64,000 nt of DNA from UBA4416 sp040386075. Lineage in GTDB: Bacteria > Bacteroidota > Bacteroidia > B-17B0 > Aurantibacillaceae. Below the pieces are notes generated by a model, which was given only the letters and a program-made list of their open reading frames with translations, had not been told where the DNA came from and made no database searches. Location: the NCBI GenBank assembly GCA_040386075.1, contig JAZKGE010000015.1, positions 80,435 through 144,434 on the forward strand, given 5' to 3'. Position numbers and translations under genes: made by a program. Each line of letters starts with the position of its first letter. Position 1 is the first letter of the stretch. Positions 24,263 through 32,140 of the stretch are shown here, piece by piece.

Positions 24263-25240
24263 ATCTTTAAAAACAAAACCATATTTATTTCTCCCCTCGA
24301 CTGGGGTCTTGGACATGCCACTAGGTGCGTGCCTTTGATCAAACAATTAATGACAGATAATGTTGTGATATTGGGCGTAACTAAAACTACTTCCCTGATC
24401 TTTGACGAGCATTTTCCGAATTTGAAAAAGATCGAACTGGAGCCTTACAAAATCACTTATTCCAGTAATTTACCATTAAGTATTAAGCTATTATTAGATG
24501 CACCACGCATTTTAAAGGTAATTAAAAGAGAAAAGCAACAGGTAGAAAAAATCATTAAAGAACATGCTATTGATGTGGTGATCAGCGATAATCGTTTTGG
24601 CTTACATAGTAAAAAGGCAGAATGTATTTATATAACGCATCAGTTAAACATACAGGCGGGATTGTTTTCGGTGATGGCTAATAAAATTCATCATCGCTAT
24701 ATTAAAAAATTTGATACCGTTTGGGTTCCCGACTTTGAAAATGAAACTCAAAGTTTAGCAGGAAAACTTTCGAAAAAAGAGCTTTTCAAAAATGCAAGAT
24801 ATCTTGGAGCATTAAGTCGCTTGCCTATTTTAGAAGATACGGCAGAAGAATTTGATTACTTATGTTTGCTATCAGGACCTGAGCCATTGAGAACTGAGTT
24901 GGAAAAAATATTGATTGGAAAAGCAAATCAATCCAAAACGAGAATTTGTATTGTGAGAGGAACTAATCGTGTTTTGACAACTATACCAAATAAAAGCATC
25001 AGTGTTATAAATATGCCTGGGGCTTCACAATTAAGCCATTTGATAAGCGCATCTAAAAAAATTGTTTGCCGTAGTGGTTACAGTACCTTAATGGATCTTC
25101 ATCATTTGCAAAAAAAGAACTGTGTTTTAATTCCCACTCCTGGTCAGGATGAACAAGTTTATCTGGCTAGTTACTGGAAGGAGAAATTTGGAGCCAAAGT
25201 CATAACACAAAGAAATTTGAACCACTTTTTCTTTGATTGA
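24263..25240 (+). CDS. glycosyltransferase of MurG/GT28-like fold, start codon not canonical
   Basis: About 325 residues. The C-terminal half carries SGYSTLMDLHHL and PTPGQDEQVYLASYW, the nucleotide-sugar-binding pattern of GT28/MurG-like transferases. Upstream of the first GTG (24329) the same frame encodes KTIFISPLDWGLGHATRC, the conserved N-terminal glycine loop of the family, so that GTG is too late. The frame is closed by a stop at 24239 and contains no ATG, GTG or TTG before the motif; ATC at 24263 or ATT at 24254 are the only near-cognate choices. The acceptor is unknown. The start position is uncertain, the gene itself is not. Confidence 0.8.
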   Translation: MFKNKTIFISPLDWGLGHATRCVPLIKQLMTDNVVILGVTKTTSLIFDEHFPNLKKIELEPYKITYSSNLPLSIKLLLDAPRILKVIKREKQQVEKIIKEHAIDVVISDNRFGLHSKKAECIYITHQLNIQAGLFSVMANKIHHRYIKKFDTVWVPDFENETQSLAGKLSKKELFKNARYLGALSRLPILEDTAEEFDYLCLLSGPEPLRTELEKILIGKANQSKTRICIVRGTNRVLTTIPNKSISVINMPGASQLSHLISASKKIVCRSGYSTLMDLHHLQKKNCVLIPTPGQDEQVYLASYWKEKFGAKVITQRNLNHFFFD

Positions 25241-25290
25241 TCAATTCACAATTACGGTTTCATAACTCTGTTCACACAGTTAATAGATGA

Positions 25291-27933
25291 GTGCCGAATT
25301 CCATTACATTAGATGTGGTGTTTTTAATTAGAAAAATAGGCTTTTATGTCTTTATTGTTGTTGCTATTGTTGCAGCAATCTGGGGATATTTACGATTAAA
25401 AGAAAGCAAAGAACCAAAGGGCTCTGTTATAGAGCATATTCCGGCTAATGTTACCTGCGTTATTGAAACCAAAAACTTTTCAGAATTGGTTTCCCGGTTA
25501 ACCCGCCAAAACCTGATCTGGAATTCTTTGTTAAGTAACTCATCCATGCAGGTAGCTCAAAATGGTATCCGCTTTTTGGATTCATTGGTAAATTCTTCTC
25601 CCGATATAGCTGGAGTTATTTTCGGCAATTCTATTTACTGGACATTTTACAAAAAAGAAAAAACGAGTGAACATGTTATACTCTTTAAAGTAAAGGAAAA
25701 GAACAATAAAGAATTATTTGAAGAATTTTTTGACAAGGTGTTTTCCAAAGATGCATCTGTATCTTCTTTTGAAGCTTATTACTTTACAAATAATAAACAA
25801 AAATGGCTGGTTTGTTATAACGATGGGATTGTATATGTAAGTTCTGATCTGGGGGCCCTGCAAAATTGTATTGAGCAAAATAAAACCGAATCTTTAGCCA
25901 AAAACAAAGCCTATACCGATCTTTTAAAGGAAAATGGTGAACAAAACACGCAGGTTTATTTTAATCATGCGCTCACTCATTTATTTTCTAAAAGCTTATT
26001 TACGCAACAATCTTTGTTTGGAGTAGACGTGCAGCTGAATGAGATCACATTAACCGGTTATTCTAATGAGGACAGCGTTTCATTGTTTAACAGTTTAAAA
26101 AATCAACAAGCTGAAAATATTGCAGGATACGAGTTGATGCCAAATAACCCTGACATTATACAGGCCGTAACATTGAGTGATATTAATCTGTTTTACAGAA
26201 ACATTGAAAAACAACAAGCAGAAGAAAAAATTGAAGTAAATGCTATGGCCTGGCAGATATTAAATGATAGTGCTTTATACAACATTAAAGCAGAGAGCTT
26301 TGAAAATATTGATCGTGAGGTATTATCAGCAACGTATGTTTTAGAAAATATTACTGGTCAGATCTTAAGCTTAAAGATCAAAGACGAAGAAAAAGCTGCT
26401 TTACTTTTAAAATTAATGAGCGATAGCATTTTAACTTCAGGTGAGTTAAAAACCTATAAATTGAATAAGAATTTTAACCAGCTATTTTCATTTACTAATA
26501 CCGATCTTAAGAATGAGTATGGCTGTTTGAATGGAGATCATATCTTGTTTTTTTCTAATAAGCAATTGTTCGATTACTATCAACAAGCAGTTACCAATAG
26601 CCAATTATTGGGTAAAAATGCAGCATTCATGAGTTATGCCAACGATAATTTATCGTTAGATTGTAATTACATCTATTATGAAAATGCTGAATTAATGAAG
26701 CTGCACAACCTTAATTCCATTATTAATTCAGAGGAAATATGGATGTCTGAAAATGCTATGTCCCAATTATCGTTAACGGCAAAAAATTACAAGAATAATG
26801 TTCAGGTGAGGATCAATGTAAGTCACGCTCAGCCAAAAACAGGAGCTAATAATTCATTAGCTTCATTATGGGCTTTTACTGCCGACTCAAGCATCACCTC
26901 TGGGGCTAATATATTTGTAAATCATTTAACCCAAGAGAATGAACTATGTTTTCAGGATGAGTTAAAACAATTGTATTTAATAAATTCAACAGGAAACCAG
27001 ATCTGGAAAAAGAAAGTGTCGGAAACTATTCGTTCAGAAATTCATACAGTTGATATTTTTAAGAATGGAAAATTTCAGTTGTTATTCAATACTGATAATT
27101 ATTTACACCTGGTCGACCGAAATGGGAATTATGTACAGGGTTTCCCGGTAAAATTACCGGCAAAGGCAACGTCTGACATAACGTTGTTGGATTATGATGG
27201 CAATAAAGATTATCGCATATTTTTAGCTTGCGCTGATAAACACATTTATAATTTTAATTTGTATGGTGTAAGAACCGAAGGCTTTGTTCCGGTGAAAACA
27301 GATGCTGAAGTTGTTCTACCCATTAGTTATATAAAAGTTGGCCCAAGCGATTATCTGATAACAACCGATATATCCGGCAAAATTTATGTGTTTAGTAGAA
27401 AAGGGCTGGGACGCATTGATTTTAAAAATAAAACCATCGAAAATCTAAATCACTTATATGTATTGGGTGGAAATAATTTAGATAATACGAAGTTGGTTTA
27501 CGTTGATGATAAAAATAATTTGTTGAATAAGATCTCGTTGGCAGATAAAAAAGAAGCCTTAAAGATCGGTGATGAACTGAATGGTTTTAAAACATCTTTT
27601 GCTTTAGTAAATGATGATTCACAAACTGATATGTTAGTATACGGTAATGGCGCTTTTTATTCATACGATCTATTTACCGGCAAGTTGATAGAGTACTTTA
27701 ATGAGCAGGCAGTTTATGATGATGCACAAATGGTGCAAACCAGCGACAATGATTGGATCGTGGCTTATGATAGAACAGGGCAGAAGGTTGATGTGATCAA
27801 TACCGCTGGTAAATTAGGAACATCATTGCCAAACTGCAATCAAAAACCTTTGGTAAGTAACCTTTACAAAAATGGTAAAACTTATGTATTATTAATAAGT
27901 GGAAATAAAATTACCTGTCAGGAGTTGAATTAA
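25291..27933 (+). CDS. large membrane-anchored protein, DUF3352-like with C-terminal propeller-like region
   Basis: 880 residues. One transmembrane helix near the N-terminus (about 14-32) is followed by a long extracytoplasmic region. The early part (IPANVTCVIETKNFSELVSRL) resembles DUF3352 proteins. From about residue 560 on, repeated motifs such as INSTGNQIWKKKV, DYDGNKDYRIFLACADKHIY and YGNGAFYSYDLFTGK suggest a beta-propeller that reads like PQQ or FG-GAP repeats. GTG is used as start; in-frame GTGs at 25315 and 25318 are alternatives. It follows the glycosyltransferase by 50 nt. Role unknown. Confidence 0.7.
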   Translation: MPNSITLDVVFLIRKIGFYVFIVVAIVAAIWGYLRLKESKEPKGSVIEHIPANVTCVIETKNFSELVSRLTRQNLIWNSLLSNSSMQVAQNGIRFLDSLVNSSPDIAGVIFGNSIYWTFYKKEKTSEHVILFKVKEKNNKELFEEFFDKVFSKDASVSSFEAYYFTNNKQKWLVCYNDGIVYVSSDLGALQNCIEQNKTESLAKNKAYTDLLKENGEQNTQVYFNHALTHLFSKSLFTQQSLFGVDVQLNEITLTGYSNEDSVSLFNSLKNQQAENIAGYELMPNNPDIIQAVTLSDINLFYRNIEKQQAEEKIEVNAMAWQILNDSALYNIKAESFENIDREVLSATYVLENITGQILSLKIKDEEKAALLLKLMSDSILTSGELKTYKLNKNFNQLFSFTNTDLKNEYGCLNGDHILFFSNKQLFDYYQQAVTNSQLLGKNAAFMSYANDNLSLDCNYIYYENAELMKLHNLNSIINSEEIWMSENAMSQLSLTAKNYKNNVQVRINVSHAQPKTGANNSLASLWAFTADSSITSGANIFVNHLTQENELCFQDELKQLYLINSTGNQIWKKKVSETIRSEIHTVDIFKNGKFQLLFNTDNYLHLVDRNGNYVQGFPVKLPAKATSDITLLDYDGNKDYRIFLACADKHIYNFNLYGVRTEGFVPVKTDAEVVLPISYIKVGPSDYLITTDISGKIYVFSRKGLGRIDFKNKTIENLNHLYVLGGNNLDNTKLVYVDDKNNLLNKISLADKKEALKIGDELNGFKTSFALVNDDSQTDMLVYGNGAFYSYDLFTGKLIEYFNEQAVYDDAQMVQTSDNDWIVAYDRTGQKVDVINTAGKLGTSLPNCNQKPLVSNLYKNGKTYVLLISGNKITCQELN

Positions 27934-27965
27934 ATGACTTAACTAAAAAAAACATTTACTTTCTT

Positions 27966-28068
27966 GTTCTTTTTTCTTGACAAAAAAGAACCAAAAACTC
28001 AAGGCAATTCGCCAACCTCCATTTGCCCCGCAGAAGCCTCCCAGAATGGCGGTTCGCACCGAATTGCC
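27966..28068. repeat. composite palindromic intergenic repeat (REP-like)
   Basis: Two symmetric modules stand side by side. First, GTTCTTTTTT/AAAAAAGAAC with loop CTTGAC (27966-27991). Second, a nested hairpin with outer arms GGCAATTCG (28003-28011) and CGAATTGCC (28060-28068) and inner arms AACCTCCATT and AATGGCGGTT (9 of 10 paired). Its GC content is higher than the surroundings. The layout is that of dispersed REP-type elements; copy number cannot be judged here. Confidence 0.6.
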
Positions 28069-28177
28069 AAAAGCAGCCGCACTATTACCAACGTATGAAA
28101 AACTTGTATAATTTGTTTGAACAAGACTTATTTTTTATATTCTCAGCGAAAAAAACTTAGCGTTCTATGCGGTTAGA

Positions 28178-29377
28178 TTAATATTCAAACTTACCAAACT
28201 CCGATTCGATGGTAACTTTTTTGCCATCGAATTTTTCTACTTTTCCGATGATTTGTGCATCCACATTAAAACTTTTTGAAATATCAATAACCTGTTGCGC
28301 TAATTCCTGAGGTAAGTAAACTTCTAGTCGGTGCCCCATATTGAACACCTTATACATTTCTTTGTAATCGGTTTTACTTTGTTCGTGTATGGTTTTGAAC
28401 AGAGGAGGTAAAGGGAATAAATTATTTTTAATGATGTGTACGCCATCCACAAAATGTAATACTTTGGTTTGAGCGCCACCGCTGCAATGTACAATACCGC
28501 TGATCTTTGTTCCTAATGTGGAAAGTAATTTCTTAACGATAGGAGCGTAAGTTCTGGTTGGCGATAGCACTAACTTACCGGCCGTAATTTGTTCTTTAAT
28601 TTCTGTGCCGTTGATATCGGTGTAACTTATATCAACTTTATCAGTTAAGTTTAATTGTCCACTATAAGTTACTTCCTTGGGTAATGCAATGTCGTATGAC
28701 TCAGGATACTTTTCAGCAACAGCTTTGCTAAATACATCATGTCGGGCGCTGGTAAGCCCATTACTTCCCATGCCACCATTATATTCTGTTTCATAAGTTG
28801 CTTTGCCTGATGAAGCTAATCCAACGATCACATCGCCGGCTTTTATTTGATGGTTTGAAATAACATCCGCTCGTTTCATGCGACAAACAACGGTACTATC
28901 AACAATTAGCGTGCGAACCAAATCGCCTACATCAGCAGTCTCACCACCTGTTGAGCGGATATCAATGCCGTTGTCGCGTAAATTTTGTAATACTTCTTCG
29001 GTTCCGTTGATGATGGCAGAAATTACTTCTCCGGGAATCAATCCTTTATTCCGGCCAATGGTAGAGGACAATAAAATATTATCAGTAGCGCCAACACAGA
29101 TCAGGTCATCAATATTCATGATCACAGCATCCTGTGCAATACCTTTCCAAACGCTGAGGTCATCTGTTTCTTTCCAGTAAACATAAGCCAGAGATGATTT
29201 TGTCCCTGCACCGTCGGCATGCATGATAATGCAATGGTCGTTACTGTCGGTTAAATGGTCGGGAACTATCTTGCAAAATGCCTGGGGAAATAATCCTTTA
29301 TCTATATTGGAAATAGCATTGTGTACATCTTCTTTGGATGCCGAAACGCCACGTAAATTATATTTTAAATCTGACAT
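28178..29377 (-). CDS. purM: phosphoribosylformylglycinamidine cyclo-ligase (AIR synthetase)
   Basis: 399-residue ATP-dependent enzyme of purine synthesis that closes FGAM to AIR. Diagnostic segments: HADGAGTKSSLAYVYW near the N-terminus, STGGETADVGDLVRT, VGLASSGKATYETEYNGGMG and the C-terminal FNMGHRLEVYLP. It is about 50 residues longer than the E. coli enzyme, in line with the Bacteroidota form. A REP-like repeat stands downstream and a TATCTTTG -7 box upstream. Confidence 0.95.
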   Translation of the reverse strand: MSDLKYNLRGVSASKEDVHNAISNIDKGLFPQAFCKIVPDHLTDSNDHCIIMHADGAGTKSSLAYVYWKETDDLSVWKGIAQDAVIMNIDDLICVGATDNILLSSTIGRNKGLIPGEVISAIINGTEEVLQNLRDNGIDIRSTGGETADVGDLVRTLIVDSTVVCRMKRADVISNHQIKAGDVIVGLASSGKATYETEYNGGMGSNGLTSARHDVFSKAVAEKYPESYDIALPKEVTYSGQLNLTDKVDISYTDINGTEIKEQITAGKLVLSPTRTYAPIVKKLLSTLGTKISGIVHCSGGAQTKVLHFVDGVHIIKNNLFPLPPLFKTIHEQSKTDYKEMYKVFNMGHRLEVYLPQELAQQVIDISKSFNVDAQIIGKVEKFDGKKVTIESEFGKFEY

Positions 29378-29399
29378 TAGTTTGATCTGTAATGAAATC

Positions 29400-29407
29400 C
29401 AAAGATA
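29400..29407 (-). promoter_or_regulatory. -7 box of purM
   Basis: The minus strand reads TATCTTTG, an exact TAnnTTTG match, 23 bp ahead of the purM ATG. The -33 element is not well conserved. Confidence 0.4.
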
Positions 29408-29445
29408 ACAGAAAAAAATAATGTCAGATTAGTTGATTTTAAGAA

Positions 29446-31953
29446 CTATTTCACAATAACCAGCTTTTTGTTAGTAATTGAAGAACTTCCTTTAATACTG
29501 ATGTTGTAGATTCCAGATGTCAAATGACTGGCATCAATAGTTGCACTGCCGTTTTCGATTGTTTGCGATAAAACACTGTTACCGGTAATATCAAACAACT
29601 GAATGGAATATTTTTCTTTAGAGGTTAATTCAATTGTAAATTGTCCGTTGCCTGGATTTGGGTAAATGACCGCGGAGGACTCTTTAAAATTTTCTTTCAC
29701 TGAAACGACTTGGGTGTATTCATTAATTGTTGTGTTCGTTACAATAGGACTGTTATAATCAAAATAAATATAAGCGGTGTTTTTTATTTTAGTTCCTGCA
29801 CCTAAGTTGTTTTTTGGTTTTATTTTGTATTGTACATAACCTTTTGAGCCTTCTGAATCTGTTGTACTATCAGGTAGCTGAATGTTCTGGAAGTTAAAGA
29901 ACGCTACTTTATTATTTACCGACCAGGTATTATTGTGGCTATAATTGATAACCTTAAACGTTGAGAGGTCCAGATTATTATCCAAAGTATCAGTTAGTCT
30001 GATATTAAAGGCCGGTGCATTGCCTGTGTTTTGAAAATGAATGGTATAAGTAAACCAATCATTATATCCGGGTGCTACATTAACCGGATAAACTTCTTTT
30101 ATATTGGGATCATAAGAATTGGATACATTGTAACAAAAATCATAGGAGTTGTTTGATGTATATGAATCACCGGAAACCGGTGAAACCGATACATGAACAC
30201 AAACAGAGTCGCCGATCGTTGCAGTTGTATCGGTTTTCATGATCAATCCAAAATCCTGAAGGTTATTGATCGTTCCAAAATCCGAAACAACATAAGTAAA
30301 AGAATTTCCTGAAACTAAAGGAATTAATGCTCCTGCGGCAGGCGAAACATAAGTTACAGGGCCCGAAACATTGATAACTACTTGTCCGCTAATGCCTGAT
30401 GCACAATTTAAATTATACCATTGCGACATATCTCCAGCCACTATTTTGAGGGTGTGATTTTGCCCCGGAAAAGCTACCCCATTCCTTAATATAGATTGAA
30501 CGCCTACATCAAACCCTGGTTTACATTTAACAGAAAAATTCACATCTTCTACAGTTGGGTTTGCAGTAGTTAATTGAATGGTTGTATCAATACCAGGATT
30601 GGTGCATTGTGCAGTATAAGGTGCATTTGTTGTATCAAGTAATACCGTGTAGTCTCCTGCCGGATAAACAAAATTGAATATCCCATCAAAGTGTGAACTT
30701 GCCTGATTCAAATACTGATTGGTAATGTCGAATAGTTTGAAGTTAATATTATTTAGTTTTCTATCAACTGTGTCTTCTATACAATTTGTATTTGTATCAA
30801 AATAAGCGCTACCAAAAATACCATTTGCTCGTTCGCAACCGTTAGGATTAGTCAATATATTTCCTGGAGTACATAATGGATATGTAAAACAAGATGGATC
30901 CATTACGGGCAAATAATTTGGTAAACATGTAAAAGCATTATTTGCGATTTCTATATAAGTTATTGAATTTGGAAGCGAAGGAATGCAAGATATTTGATTA
31001 TTAGAGCACCTTAATTGTGAGAGATTGAGAGGTAGCTGCGGTAACGACGTTAATAAATTATTTCTACAATCTAAGTTATTTAACGAATCAGGTAATAGAG
31101 GTAGAGTTACAATCTTTGAATTATTAAAAGAAAGACTTTTTAAACCTGTGGGCAAATTTGGCAAAGTCGTTAAACTCTGACTGGTATTACAGTTGAGGGT
31201 TAATAGGCCTGATGGTAATGAAGGAAGTGACTGAAAAATATTCCAATTGCAATCCAAATATTTAAGACCATTTGGTAAAGAAGGAAGAACCGGTATTAAA
31301 TTCATTCCACATGATAATGTGACTAAGGAGTCAGGTAAGTGGTTTGGAAGGCTGTCAATCTGAAACATCGTGCAATACAATTCCTTTAATCCATTAGGTA
31401 AAACGGGTAAATATTGAGCTGCATTAACTGAGCTATTGCTACACATTAATGATTTTAAACCAGCAGGAATTTGTGGCCAGGTAAAAGGGTAAGATAGAAA
31501 TAAAGTTAAAGATTCGAGTCCTGTTGGTAGAGCCGGAAGAGTAGTTATCTTAAGATGTAAACCAAGTTTTTTTAAATTGGCAGGCAACGTTGGCAAGCTG
31601 CTCATACTAGGAAAGCCAGTAAGTGTTAAGCTTTCAATGCTATTGGGTAGATTGGGTAAACCCGTTGCACTATAGATCGTGTGGATTTTAAGAGCTTTTA
31701 AGTTATCGAAATATTGTAATCCGTTATAATTTAAAATTGGCGGTGGTGAAGGTTGTGCCGAAGTTGGCTCCAGTTCAATTAGAGTAAAGGTTGTCACCGC
31801 TAAACTGGTGGTATCCATTTGGTTTCCATTCATCGCTGATGGAACATTAGCTTGTAGCCAGGCCGCAAAATTAGGATCAGGAATAGTTACATATTGTGCT
31901 TTAAGGCTTATTAAGCAAAACAGTAACGTTGATAAGATAAATAATTTTTTCAT
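29446..31953 (-). CDS. secreted leucine-rich-repeat protein with T9SS type A sorting domain (paralogue A)
   Basis: 835 residues. Signal peptide 1-19 (SLKA before Gln). About twelve leucine-rich repeats of 19-24 residues (residues about 95-345) follow the pattern LP.LP..L..L.C..N.(L/I)..., like the repeats of IpaH/YopM proteins. Then comes a beta-rich part with SYDPNIKEVYPVNV and YIHFQNTG-type blocks (DUF7619/DUF11-like) and a C-terminal sorting domain (AVIYPNPGNGQFTIEL ... KKLVIVK) that directs export by the type IX system. The downstream paralogue shares the whole architecture. Probably a cell-surface or secreted binding protein. Confidence 0.85.
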   Translation of the reverse strand: MKKLFILSTLLFCLISLKAQYVTIPDPNFAAWLQANVPSAMNGNQMDTTSLAVTTFTLIELEPTSAQPSPPPILNYNGLQYFDNLKALKIHTIYSATGLPNLPNSIESLTLTGFPSMSSLPTLPANLKKLGLHLKITTLPALPTGLESLTLFLSYPFTWPQIPAGLKSLMCSNSSVNAAQYLPVLPNGLKELYCTMFQIDSLPNHLPDSLVTLSCGMNLIPVLPSLPNGLKYLDCNWNIFQSLPSLPSGLLTLNCNTSQSLTTLPNLPTGLKSLSFNNSKIVTLPLLPDSLNNLDCRNNLLTSLPQLPLNLSQLRCSNNQISCIPSLPNSITYIEIANNAFTCLPNYLPVMDPSCFTYPLCTPGNILTNPNGCERANGIFGSAYFDTNTNCIEDTVDRKLNNINFKLFDITNQYLNQASSHFDGIFNFVYPAGDYTVLLDTTNAPYTAQCTNPGIDTTIQLTTANPTVEDVNFSVKCKPGFDVGVQSILRNGVAFPGQNHTLKIVAGDMSQWYNLNCASGISGQVVINVSGPVTYVSPAAGALIPLVSGNSFTYVVSDFGTINNLQDFGLIMKTDTTATIGDSVCVHVSVSPVSGDSYTSNNSYDFCYNVSNSYDPNIKEVYPVNVAPGYNDWFTYTIHFQNTGNAPAFNIRLTDTLDNNLDLSTFKVINYSHNNTWSVNNKVAFFNFQNIQLPDSTTDSEGSKGYVQYKIKPKNNLGAGTKIKNTAYIYFDYNSPIVTNTTINEYTQVVSVKENFKESSAVIYPNPGNGQFTIELTSKEKYSIQLFDITGNSVLSQTIENGSATIDASHLTSGIYNISIKGSSSITNKKLVIVK
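30921..31670 (-). repeat. LRR-coding tandem repeats of paralogue A
   Basis: About twelve degenerate 57-72-bp units encode the leucine-rich repeats. Repeat phase is kept by LPxLP at the start of each unit. Confidence 0.7.
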
Positions 31954-32050
31954 AACAGTAAGTTTTAAGGCATTCCTTAGTAAAATTAGGGTATATATAT
32001 GTAACTATTTGACTCAATTGGTAACTGAAGGCTAAAAACAAATAAATGAC

Positions 32051-32075
32051 GGTCTTTTGCCGATAAGTGACAGAA
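32051..32075 (-). promoter_or_regulatory. shared upstream motif, copy 1 (LRR paralogue A)
   Basis: In gene orientation the element reads TCACTTATCGGCAAAA with flanking TTCTG and GACC. Its proximal edge is 98 bp from the start codon of the LRR gene. The same motif is found at the same distance in front of two other secreted-protein genes of this window. Confidence 0.55.
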
Positions 32076-32076
32076 C

Positions 32077-32111
32077 TAAAAAACCACATAAAGCGTAACA
32101 CCTTATGTGGT
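32077..32111 (-). terminator. terminator of LRR paralogue B
   Basis: ACCACATAA pairs with TTATGTGGT (9 bp), flanked by A-runs and T-runs on either side so that it can also serve the opposite strand. It lies 30 nt downstream of the paralogue B stop. Confidence 0.8.
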
Positions 32112-32140
32112 TAAAAAAATGACTCGGACTTCTTTTAATT

